A stretch of 42,521 nt of DNA, from positions 1-42,521 of the forward strand of contig PBKC01000083.1 of NCBI GenBank assembly GCA_002721365.1. Reading direction: 5' to 3'. The notes beneath the pieces are model-generated. The model was not told where the DNA came from and ran no database searches. It was given only the letters and a program-made list of their open reading frames with translations. The first letter of the stretch is position 1; each line of letters starts with the position of its first letter. The translations under genes were made by a program, and so were the position numbers. The DNA comes from Rhodospirillaceae bacterium (lineage in GTDB: Bacteria > Pseudomonadota > Alphaproteobacteria > GCA-2721365). Positions 1-7,448 of the stretch are shown here, piece by piece.

Positions 1-1
1 C

Positions 2-847
2 CCGTCGACTGGCCGCTATCCGCAAGCCGGCATCGTTCCGCTGTCCCATACGCGAGACACGCCCGGATTGATGGCGCGCCGTGTCGCCGACATCGCCATG
101 CTCGACGCGGTCATTGCCGGTACCGGCGAAGCCGCTGAGCGGAAGGCGCCGTCAGACCTCCGGATCGGCATCCCTCGGCACTATTTCCATGAGGACCTGG
201 ATGACGAGGTCGAGGCCGTGGTGGGGAACGCCATGGCGCGGCTCACGGCGGTGGGGGCGACCCTGGTTCCCGTCGACCTGGCGGGCCTCTTCGACCTCGT
301 GAAGGCCATTCGCAGCGCCCTGGTGCTCTTTGAAATTCCGCGGGAGATCGCGGCCTTTCTCTACAGCCGGGGACTCCGCATCAGCCTGACGGACCTCGCC
401 AGCCAATTGGCCGCGCCCAGCTTCCGTCAGGCATTCTTGGACGAGGCGGGGGCGAAGGCGGTGACGGTGGAAGAGTACCGGGCGGCGCTTACCGTGCATC
501 GTCCGGCGTTGCGAGCGCTTTATGAGCGCGTTTTCGCCGCCGATCCGAAGCTCGACGCGCTTCTTGCCCCGGCGACACCCTTGCCGGCCCGTCCGCAGGG
601 CAAGGGCGAAACGATTATCTTCAAAGGGCGGGACGTGAACAACAACAGGGCCTACACGCGAAACGTCAGTCCGCCTGGCACGGCGGGATTACCATGTCTG
701 ACCCTGCCTGCAGGACTGACGGCGGGGGGACTCCCGGTGGGGATCGATCTCACCGGACGGCCGGACGGCGACCGGCCACTGATCGGCGTCGCCCAAACCA
801 TCGAGGCCGTTCTGGGCCCGTTGCCGCCGCCCCACCTCAAGGCGTAG
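2..847 (+). CDS. Amidase-signature-family hydrolase, C-terminal part (5' end outside window)
   Basis: The reading frame is open from the first bases and enters at a segment reading GRYPQAGIVPLSHTRDTPG, the stretch that follows the catalytic Ser-cis-Ser-Lys region in amidase-signature enzymes, so the catalytic residues lie before the window. The C-terminus has the usual TAGLPCLTLPAGL and GLPVGIDL blocks. The family hydrolyses amide bonds (indoleacetamide, mandelamide, Glu-tRNA amidation and others). The SHTRDTPGLMAR block is close to what I remember of indoleacetamide hydrolases and related small-substrate amidases; the substrate cannot be fixed from this part. The internal ATG at 71 is not the real start. 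The gene converges on the alcohol dehydrogenase 22 bases downstream. Family assignment is sure, substrate is not. Confidence 0.93.
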   Translation, partial: PSTGRYPQAGIVPLSHTRDTPGLMARRVADIAMLDAVIAGTGEAAERKAPSDLRIGIPRHYFHEDLDDEVEAVVGNAMARLTAVGATLVPVDLAGLFDLVKAIRSALVLFEIPREIAAFLYSRGLRISLTDLASQLAAPSFRQAFLDEAGAKAVTVEEYRAALTVHRPALRALYERVFAADPKLDALLAPATPLPARPQGKGETIIFKGRDVNNNRAYTRNVSPPGTAGLPCLTLPAGLTAGGLPVGIDLTGRPDGDRPLIGVAQTIEAVLGPLPPPHLKA

Positions 848-869
848 GCGGCGGCGTAAGGTCGGTCTC

Positions 870-1925
870 TTACGGCGTCAGGACGACGCGGCCGACAATA
901 CGGCCGGCATCCAGATCCTCCAGGGTCTGGGTGACCTGATCGAGCGGCCGGGTGGCGACACGCACCGGCTTGGCCTTGCCGGCCTTCACCAGCGCGATGA
1001 GCTCCTTCATCTCCTGGAGATTGCCGACATAGGAGCCGCGCAGGGTGAGTGCCCGCATCGGGAACAAGGCGGTCGAGACGGTGACGTCGCCGCCATAGAG
1101 CCCGACGGCGATGTGCTTGCCGCCCTTGCGGACAGCGTCGAGGCCGAGCCTTGTGGTCGGGCCGGAAGCGACGAAGTCGACCACGGCGCCGGCGCCGGCG
1201 CCGCCGGTGAGCTCCTTGATCTTGGCGACCGCGTCGGTGGTCTTCGAGTTGATGAGGTGGGTCGCACCCGCCTCCTTTGCAGCAGCCAGCTTTTCGTCGT
1301 CGACGTCGACCGCGATCAGCTCCTGCTCCAGATAGCCCGCGGCAACGTTGACGCCGGTCAAGCCGACACCGCCGATGCCGATGATCACCACCTTGTCGTC
1401 GGCGGGAAGCGGCAGAACCTTCTTCAGCGCGCCATAAGCGGTGACGCCGGCGCAGGCCAGGGTGCAGGCGCTGGTCTCGGGAATGCCCTCGATGTCGACA
1501 AGATAGCGCGGGTGCGGCGCTACGATGTGGTCGGCATAAGCACCCGGCGTGAAGACACCCAGGGTCCGCATCGAGGTGCAAAGGTTCTCGTCGCCCTCGG
1601 CGCAGCGCGCGCAGGTGCCGCAGCCGATCCAGGGGAACACCAGCCGGACGTCGCCGACCGAGACGCCGGTCACATCCGGCCCGACGGCAACCACTTCGCC
1701 CACCGGCTCATGACCCATGGTGAGCGGCAACTTCATGCCGCGATCGGTGAGCGACAGCCACTTGCCGCCACCGAGGTCATAACCGCCATGCCAGAAGTGG
1801 AGATCGGAATGGCAAACGCCCGCCGCCCTGATCTTCAGCAGCACCTCGGTCCCTTTCGGCTCGGGGTTCGGCGTCTCCACCAACTGGAGCGGCTTGCCGA
1901 ATTCCATAACCTGATAACTCTTCAT
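870..1925 (-). CDS. Zinc-dependent (MDR) alcohol dehydrogenase, NAD(P)-linked
   Basis: A 351-residue medium-chain dehydrogenase/reductase that interconverts alcohols and aldehydes in the cytosol. The GroES-like domain shows the catalytic-zinc Cys38 (AGVCHSDLH) and the GHE motif at 71-73. The structural-zinc cysteines are at 102, 105, 108 and 116 (GCGTCARCAEGDENLC). The Rossmann dinucleotide motif GIGGVG lies near residue 178, followed by an acidic residue (AVDVDD) that suggests NAD preference. Length is normal for the family. The first Met is preceded by GGGAGAATCGG-like purine-rich bases, and the gene stands alone, divergent from hisI. It could serve the cytosolic side of alcohol or aldehyde turnover that the PQQ dehydrogenase at 17.5 kb starts in the periplasm, but nothing in the sequence links the two. 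Confidence 0.93.
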   Translation of the reverse strand: MKSYQVMEFGKPLQLVETPNPEPKGTEVLLKIRAAGVCHSDLHFWHGGYDLGGGKWLSLTDRGMKLPLTMGHEPVGEVVAVGPDVTGVSVGDVRLVFPWIGCGTCARCAEGDENLCTSMRTLGVFTPGAYADHIVAPHPRYLVDIEGIPETSACTLACAGVTAYGALKKVLPLPADDKVVIIGIGGVGLTGVNVAAGYLEQELIAVDVDDEKLAAAKEAGATHLINSKTTDAVAKIKELTGGAGAGAVVDFVASGPTTRLGLDAVRKGGKHIAVGLYGGDVTVSTALFPMRALTLRGSYVGNLQEMKELIALVKAGKAKPVRVATRPLDQVTQTLEDLDAGRIVGRVVLTP

Positions 1926-2158
1926 CCGATTCTCCCTAAGCTCCCGCCGCGGCCGTCTCCGGACCGTCGGCCACCTTCGGCGCGCACCATAGGATATCAG
2001 GCGGCGGTCTTCCAGCGGATCGCAGCCTGCCGCCCTGCGAAGGGGCCGTGTCCGGGGCGCGCCATCGCAGGCCCCTGCATGAAGTGATGTATGCGGTGCG
2101 CCATTGGGATAGGGTGCCCGCCGCCGCGCGCCTTCGCCGCAACATCTGGAGCGCCCCC

Positions 2159-2548
2159 ATGGCCATTGCCGACATCGTCAGTTCGATCGCCTTCTCGGCC
2201 GACGGCCTTGTTCCCGCGATCGCCCAGCAACATGACACCGGCGAGGTGCTGATGATGGCGTGGATGAACGCCGATGCGGTGGAGGAAACCCTGCGGACCG
2301 GACGGGTCTGCTACTGGTCGCGCTCGCGAGGCAAGCTCTGGCGAAAGGGCGAGAGCTCGGGGCAGGTGCAGCGGCTGATCGAGCTCAGGATCGACTGCGA
2401 TGCCGACACCCTTCTTTTGCTGGTCGACCAGACCGGCGTTGTTTGCCACACCGGGCGGCGAAACTGCTTCTACACCGCCGTTCGCGACGGCGACGCGGTC
2501 GAGATCGCGCCGGTAATGACGTCGCCGGAGACCCTCTACGGCGCGTAG
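2159..2548 (+). CDS. hisI: Phosphoribosyl-AMP cyclohydrolase
   Basis: HisI opens the purine ring of 1-(5-phosphoribosyl)-AMP, the third step of histidine synthesis, in the cytosol. The 129-residue protein has all family blocks: GEVLMMAWMN, GRVCYWSRSRGKLWRKGESSGQ, the DCDADTLLLLV metal-binding segment, and the zinc-binding C-x-TGRR-x-CFY end (VCHTGRRNCFY). The frame stays open upstream to 2048, but the ATG at 2159 gives the usual family length and begins just before the conserved IAFSADGLVPAI segment. HisE is not fused and no other his gene is nearby, so this is a stand-alone copy. It converges with the adenosyltransferase gene, one base after its stop. Confidence 0.96.
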   Translation: MAIADIVSSIAFSADGLVPAIAQQHDTGEVLMMAWMNADAVEETLRTGRVCYWSRSRGKLWRKGESSGQVQRLIELRIDCDADTLLLLVDQTGVVCHTGRRNCFYTAVRDGDAVEIAPVMTSPETLYGA

Positions 2549-2549
2549 T

Positions 2550-3110
2550 TCAGCGCTTGCCGCCGGGGACCCACAGTACGTCGTTCCGCCCGCTGTCGTT
2601 GAGCCATCGCCCGAGGCAGAACAGATGATCGGACAGGCGGTTGAGGTAGTGGACCGTGACCGGGTTGACGGTTTCCGTCGCAGCCAGGGCGATGGCCAGA
2701 CGCTCGGCGCGCCGGACGATGTTTCGCGCCATATGGAGATGCGCCGAGGCCGGCGATCCTCCCGGCAGGATGAACGATGTGAGCGGGGCGAGATCGCCGG
2801 TCATGGTATCGATTTCGCCTTCGAGGCGGGTTACGTAGGCTTCGTCGATTCGGAGCCGGGACCGGGTCTCGTCCTTTTCCGGTGTCGCCAGATCGGCACC
2901 GAGATCGAACAGCTCGTTCTGGATCCGCGCCAGCATCGCATCGGCCTCGCCGCCGGTATGCAGCCGGCAGATGCCGATGGCGGCATTGGCTTCGTCGACG
3001 GTGCCGTAGCTTTCCACCCGAAGGGCGGTCTTGGAGACTCGCGAACCGTCACCAAGTGAGGTTTCTCCTTTATCGCCGCCGCGCGTGTAGATGACGTCGA
3101 GCTTGACCAT
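2550..3110 (-). CDS. pduO: Cob(I)alamin adenosyltransferase, PduO type
   Basis: This enzyme transfers the adenosyl group of ATP to cob(I)alamin, making coenzyme B12. The 186-residue protein starts with the PduO ATP-binding motif TRGGDKGETSLGDG (residues 9-22). It continues with the helical-bundle blocks NELFDLGADL, ILPGGSPASAHLHMARNIVRRAER and the closing YLNRLSDHLFCLGRW, all typical of the PduO/MMAB family and unlike CobA/BtuR. ATG at 3110 was chosen because GGAGAAAC lies right before it. The same frame runs on far upstream with no homology, a composition artefact. Presence implies B12-dependent metabolism, for example methylmalonyl-CoA mutase, elsewhere in the genome. It is divergent from the AI-2E-family gene. 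Confidence 0.95.
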   Translation of the reverse strand: MVKLDVIYTRGGDKGETSLGDGSRVSKTALRVESYGTVDEANAAIGICRLHTGGEADAMLARIQNELFDLGADLATPEKDETRSRLRIDEAYVTRLEGEIDTMTGDLAPLTSFILPGGSPASAHLHMARNIVRRAERLAIALAATETVNPVTVHYLNRLSDHLFCLGRWLNDSGRNDVLWVPGGKR

Positions 3111-3332
3111 CGTTTCTCCGATCCGCCCAGATTCCATGCAACTGCCTATCACTGTTACGTCATTTGGACCGGCGCCGCGACAGAGACGAGGGGATGACGA
3201 AGCGGCATGGGCGTTGCATCGTCGATCATCGGGCCGTCCGGCCCCTCTCCGACCAGCGACCGGACAGTGGCATTCGTGCTCCGGATCGGGAGCCGATGTG
3301 TGGTATTCACGCGCGACACCATTGCTGACGCC

Positions 3333-4445
3333 ATGGCCTCCGAACCTCTGATGGACGGCTCGAACAACCAACCGATGCAGCCGCTCCGCGACTGGTTCCG
3401 GCGGCATTTCTCGAACCGGCAGGTCGTGATCCTGACCACCATCCTGGTGGTCGCGACTCTGGTGATCGTCTTCTTCGCCGACATGCTGGTTCCGGTGATC
3501 GCGGCCGTGGTGATCGCCTATCTGCTCCAGGGGTTCGTGTCCCGGCTCGAAGGCCTGGGCCTCGGCCATACGATCGCGGCGTGGATCGTCTTCCTGGCCT
3601 TCATGGCCTTCTTCCTGGTTGCCGCATTCGGTCTTCTGCCGCTGCTGTTCAGGCAGATGACGCAGTTGCTGCAGCAGATCCCGCTGTTGATCTCGGAAGC
3701 CCAGCATGCGCTGCTGCGCCTGCCGGAACAGTACCCGGACTTCATCACCGTCGATCAGGTGCGGCAGTTCACCATGCGCCTGCGGACCGAACTGGTCCTG
3801 ATGACCCAGGCTCTGGTCTCCTATTCCGTGTCGTCGATCGTCGCGGTGATCACCGCCGTCGTCTACCTGATCCTGGTGCCGGTGCTGGTGTTCTTCTTCG
3901 TGAAGGACCGGAGCCGGATCGTGGCGTGGCTTACCGGTTTCCTGCCCAGCGAGCGCCAGCTCACGACGCGGGTCTGGTCGGAGGTGAACGCCCAGATCGG
4001 CAACTATGTCCGCGGCAAGTTCCTCGAAATCCTGATCGTCGGCGTGGTGACCTATGTCGTCTTCGGGGTGCTGGGCCTTCGCTACGCGCTGCTGCTCAGC
4101 GTGCTGACCGGTTTCTCGGTCCTGATCCCCTATGTCGGGGCGACGGCGGTGACGCTGCCGGTCGCCGCCGTCGCCTATCTGCAATACGGCTTCACCGCAC
4201 CGTTCACATACGCCCTGATCGCCTATGGCGTCATTCAGGCGCTCGACGGCAACCTGCTGGCTCCCCTGCTGCTCGGCGAGGCGGTCAATATCCACCCCGT
4301 CGCCATCATCGTGGCGATCCTGTTCTTCGGCGGATTGTGGGGGTTCTGGGGCGTTTTCTTCGCGATCCCGCTAGCGACGGTGGTGAATGCGGTTCTCCGG
4401 GCCTGGCCCAAGCCCCCCGCCGGCAGCCCGCCTCCAGCCCCTTAG
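3333..4445 (+). CDS. AI-2E transporter family (PerM/TqsA-like) membrane protein
   Basis: A polytopic inner-membrane protein of about 370 residues. Hydrophobic segments are seen near residues 25-60, 68-95, 160-185, 215-290, 300-320 and 330-360. The family hallmarks are present: VFFFVKDR, then a long amphipathic stretch with NYVRGKFLEILIVGVVTYVVF, the LIPYVGA motif, and the C-terminal HPVAIIVAILFFGGLWGFWGVFFAIPLATV. The family was named for autoinducer-2 export, but many members act as Na+/H+ antiporters or have no known substrate, so signalling should not be assumed. The ATG at 3333 was preferred over an upstream start at 3207, which would add a non-homologous extension. A weak terminator follows at 4451. 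Confidence 0.92.
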   Translation: MASEPLMDGSNNQPMQPLRDWFRRHFSNRQVVILTTILVVATLVIVFFADMLVPVIAAVVIAYLLQGFVSRLEGLGLGHTIAAWIVFLAFMAFFLVAAFGLLPLLFRQMTQLLQQIPLLISEAQHALLRLPEQYPDFITVDQVRQFTMRLRTELVLMTQALVSYSVSSIVAVITAVVYLILVPVLVFFFVKDRSRIVAWLTGFLPSERQLTTRVWSEVNAQIGNYVRGKFLEILIVGVVTYVVFGVLGLRYALLLSVLTGFSVLIPYVGATAVTLPVAAVAYLQYGFTAPFTYALIAYGVIQALDGNLLAPLLLGEAVNIHPVAIIVAILFFGGLWGFWGVFFAIPLATVVNAVLRAWPKPPAGSPPPAP

Positions 4446-4450
4446 ACGGT

Positions 4451-4475
4451 CCGCGCACCAAAGCGGGGGTTTTTT
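4451..4475 (+). terminator. Possible weak intrinsic terminator after the AI-2E-family gene
   Basis: A short GC stem (CCGC at 4451-4454 with GCGG at 4463-4466) is followed by G residues and six T. It lies directly behind the stop codon at 4445. The stem is only four pairs, so this is a modest call. Confidence 0.4.
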
Positions 4476-4587
4476 CTACCTCGATCGTATAGCTCACTCT
4501 CCGACAGGTTGTCGGTGTGTCGGCACCGCTCTATAGGAGGATATGCAGCTCCGCCGGCCACACGGCGGACAGAAGGGGGAGGAACGC

Positions 4588-5904
4588 ATGCCAGTTTCGA
4601 ATCCGGTCATTGTCGTCCCCGGCATCACCGCGAGCTATCTGCAGGACGACTATCCCGTCTCGCCGGAGACGATCTGGGGCGTGGTCCACAAGGACTACGA
4701 ACGCGCCGCGCTCCACCCCGACAACCTCCGCTACGAGGCGCGGGAACCGGCGCGGGTGGTCTCGGGCCAAGTCTATGAGATCGCCTACAAGGAACTGATC
4801 GAGGAGCTCAGGTTCAATCTGGCCGAGAAGCCCGAGGAACCGGTTCCGGTCTTTCCGTTCGGCTATGACTGGCGCCAGCCGCTGGAACTGGTCGAAGACG
4901 CGCTGCTCCGCTTCGTCGACGAGGTGATCGAGCGCACCAAGCTGATGCCGCACTATCACAAAGCCGGGTACGGCGCCGACCCCAAGGTGAACCTCGTCGG
5001 GCATTCGATGGGCGGATTGGTGATCGCCGGCATGCTGGCTCGCCACGGGCAAACCGCGCGGGCGGGCAAGGTCGCGACCCTTGCCAGTCCCTTCCAGGGC
5101 TCGTTCGAGTCGGTGATCAAGGTGACGACCGGCACCGCCAATCTCGGCACTTCGCCGCCCAGTTCCCGCGAGCGCGAGGCGGCGCGGATGACGCCTGCGC
5201 TCTACTATCTCGTGCCGAGCTTCGCGAACGGTCTGGATGTGCCGCCCTCACTGCCGCAGACCCTGTTCGACCCGGCGGTCTGGCAGCCGAGCATCCTGAC
5301 GAGCCTGGAGCAGTACATCCGCCTTCACGGCCTTGAAGGCGGCAACCAGAGAGCCCGCACCGCTCAGGCCAGGTCGCTGTTCGCCACCATGCTGACCGCA
5401 GCGTCGGACCATCGCCAGCGGCTCGACGGGTTGAACCTCCCTGATGCCGGGCTCGAGACGAACGACTGGCTCTGCGTGGTCGGCGTCGATTCCGTCACCC
5501 GCGTCCGCCTTCACGTCAAACGGAAGGGGCAGGCGGCGGAGTTCGACTTCCGCAGCGACGACCGGGCCAATCTCTGGGGAGACGAGAAGGCGCCGACAAG
5601 CGAGTGGGGCTTCACCGGTGATGGGACTGTGCCCTTCGAGGGGGCGGTGCCGAAATTCCTCGACCGCGCCAATCTCGTCTGCGTGACCCCGGACGATTAC
5701 GGCTATTGGGAGCTCTCGGACCGGGCGACGACCAAGCTCGCAGGTTTCCACGGCATTCTGCCCAATATGAACATGCTCCACCGGTTGATCGTGCGCCACT
5801 TCACCGGCCGCCCCGATCGTCACGGCAACACCTGGGGTCGCCCCGCTCCGGGCGTGGAGGCATGGGCGCCGCCGCTCGATCTCCACAACAAGCAGAAGGA
5901 TTAG
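4588..5904 (+). CDS. LCAT-like alpha/beta-hydrolase (lipase/acyltransferase), cytosolic
   Basis: A 438-residue alpha/beta-hydrolase with the layout of the lecithin:cholesterol acyltransferase group: an N-terminal IVVPGI oxyanion strand, the FGYDWR motif at 91-96, nucleophile elbow GHSMGG (Ser140), the ASPFQGS block, the catalytic Asp in GDGTVP and the catalytic His in FHGILPNM near the C-terminus. It probably hydrolyses or transfers an acyl chain of a lipid or ester. No signal peptide is visible, so action inside the cell is inferred. ATG at 4588 is supported by GGGAGGAA just upstream; an in-frame ATG at 4543 is less likely. The stop overlaps that of the convergent GH3 gene (shared bases 5901-5904). 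It could also be an uncharacterised esterase. Confidence 0.85.
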   Translation: MPVSNPVIVVPGITASYLQDDYPVSPETIWGVVHKDYERAALHPDNLRYEAREPARVVSGQVYEIAYKELIEELRFNLAEKPEEPVPVFPFGYDWRQPLELVEDALLRFVDEVIERTKLMPHYHKAGYGADPKVNLVGHSMGGLVIAGMLARHGQTARAGKVATLASPFQGSFESVIKVTTGTANLGTSPPSSREREAARMTPALYYLVPSFANGLDVPPSLPQTLFDPAVWQPSILTSLEQYIRLHGLEGGNQRARTAQARSLFATMLTAASDHRQRLDGLNLPDAGLETNDWLCVVGVDSVTRVRLHVKRKGQAAEFDFRSDDRANLWGDEKAPTSEWGFTGDGTVPFEGAVPKFLDRANLVCVTPDDYGYWELSDRATTKLAGFHGILPNMNMLHRLIVRHFTGRPDRHGNTWGRPAPGVEAWAPPLDLHNKQKD

Positions 5905-7436
5905 CGCGGGACCGTTTCGATGCCAGCGCTGAGGTTTTCGGCGAGGTCGGGATCGTTGATGATCCGCGGCACCTTGTTCTGACCGCCGAGCCGGCCGCGG
6001 GCTTTCATCCAGGCGGCGAAACCGCCCGTCGGCACGACCCGGATCTCGGGTCTGCCGACTCCGAAGTCGCCGGAGCGATGGGCGCGGTAGTTGTCGTTTC
6101 CGTCGGCCAGGGTTTCGTCGAGTACCCTGGCGAACGTTTCGAGCGCCCCGGGCTCCGGCGCCTGCTCGGCGAACTCGACGAAGTAGAGGTGGCGGCCGGC
6201 TTCCCCTTCCTGGCGGGGGAAGACGGGCGTCACGGCGAATTCTTCCACCGAAGCGCCGATGGCGCCGGCGGCGGCCGAGACCGCCTCCTCGATCTCGGCG
6301 CTGATCAGGTGCTCGCCGAAGGCCGACAGGGTGAAGGAGGTGCGCCCGGTGACGACGATGCGCGGCGGATCGAGGTCGACGAACCGCACGGTATCGCCGA
6401 CGAGGTACGACCAGAGGCCGGCGCAGGTCGAGACGGCGATGGCGTATTCGACGCCCGTCTCGACGGTTGCGAGCCAATGGCGGGTGGGGCGTTCGGCCTC
6501 CAGTTCCTCGACCGGGATGAAGTCGTAGAAGATGCCGTGGTCGGTGATCAGCCGCAGGCCGTCGCCATCGCCGCGGTCGGCGACGGCGAAGAACCCCTCG
6601 CTCGCCGGATAGACCTCGCGGGTTTCGGCGTGGCTCCCCTCCAGCCATTCGGCGAAGCGGCCGCGATAGGGGGCGAAGTTGACGCCGCCATGGATGACGA
6701 GCTCGAGGTTCGGATAGGCGTCCTTGGCGCGCCACGATCCGGCCGGGTTCAATTCCGCCAGCTTGTCGAAGAACAGGAGCAGCCAGCTCGGGGTGCCGCT
6801 GATCGAGCGGATGTCCTGGCGGAGCGATGCCGGGGCCAGCATCGCGACCTTTTTCTCCCAGTCTTCTTCGAGGGCGAGGTCGCGGTCGGGGAAGTAGTAG
6901 GGACGCGCCCACCACGGTACGTCGCTGGCGGCGATGCCGCTCAAGTCGCCGCTGTGGATGCCCGGCGCTTCCTCCACGAAGGCGGTGCTGCCGCCCAGCA
7001 TGAAGTTCTTGCCGCCGAGGACATGGCTCTCCGGCCGGTTGGTCAGGTGGTGGACCAGGATGTCGAGGGCGGCGCGCCGGTTCGACCGGTTCATCGCCTG
7101 CGAGCAGGGAATGTATTTGGTGCGCCCCGTCGTGGTACCGGAGGTGACGGCGAAACAGGGGATCGTGCCCGGCCAACTGCAATCGGTGAGGCGCGGAAAG
7201 GCGTCCTTCCAATAGCTCTGCCAGAAGTCCTCGTAACGGCGGAGCGGCACGGCTTGTTGGAAGGAGGCGACGTCGGTGAGCGACGAGAAACCATGATCGC
7301 GTCCGAAGCGGGTCGATTGCGCCCGCTTCAGGAGGCTCAGCAGCGTCTTCTGCTGCCCCGCGATCGGGTCCTCCCGCTCCAGGCGCGCGCGGCGGGCGCG
7401 CGCATAGAGGCGGAGAAGCGGAGTCGCGTCGAGCAT
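5901..7436 (-). CDS. GH3-family acyl-acid amido synthetase
   Basis: A 511-residue member of the GH3 branch of the adenylate-forming (ANL) superfamily. Plant relatives adenylate a carboxylic acid (auxin, jasmonate, benzoates) and pass it to an amino acid; bacterial members are mostly uncharacterised. The ATP/AMP motifs are intact: P-loop-like TSGTTTGRTKYIP (residues 98-110), YPASEGFFA in the middle (motif 2) and WSYLVGDTVRF (motif 3). The full-length C-terminal domain ends in WMKARGRLGGQNKVPR, a close match to the usual GH3 ending. It lies 12 bases behind the penicillin-acylase gene on the same strand, so the two are probably co-transcribed. An amide-forming enzyme beside an amide-cleaving one suggests turnover of an N-acyl amino acid; this is inference. 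Confidence 0.92.
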   Translation of the reverse strand: MLDATPLLRLYARARRARLEREDPIAGQQKTLLSLLKRAQSTRFGRDHGFSSLTDVASFQQAVPLRRYEDFWQSYWKDAFPRLTDCSWPGTIPCFAVTSGTTTGRTKYIPCSQAMNRSNRRAALDILVHHLTNRPESHVLGGKNFMLGGSTAFVEEAPGIHSGDLSGIAASDVPWWARPYYFPDRDLALEEDWEKKVAMLAPASLRQDIRSISGTPSWLLLFFDKLAELNPAGSWRAKDAYPNLELVIHGGVNFAPYRGRFAEWLEGSHAETREVYPASEGFFAVADRGDGDGLRLITDHGIFYDFIPVEELEAERPTRHWLATVETGVEYAIAVSTCAGLWSYLVGDTVRFVDLDPPRIVVTGRTSFTLSAFGEHLISAEIEEAVSAAAGAIGASVEEFAVTPVFPRQEGEAGRHLYFVEFAEQAPEPGALETFARVLDETLADGNDNYRAHRSGDFGVGRPEIRVVPTGGFAAWMKARGRLGGQNKVPRIINDPDLAENLSAGIETVPR

Positions 7437-7448
7437 GGCGCTGCCGCT

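Noticed and set aside
3113..4295. Long upstream extension of the adenosyltransferase frame
   Set aside because: His/Asp/Gln-rich antisense of the membrane protein gene; the ribosome site at the internal ATG 3110 and family length set the start.
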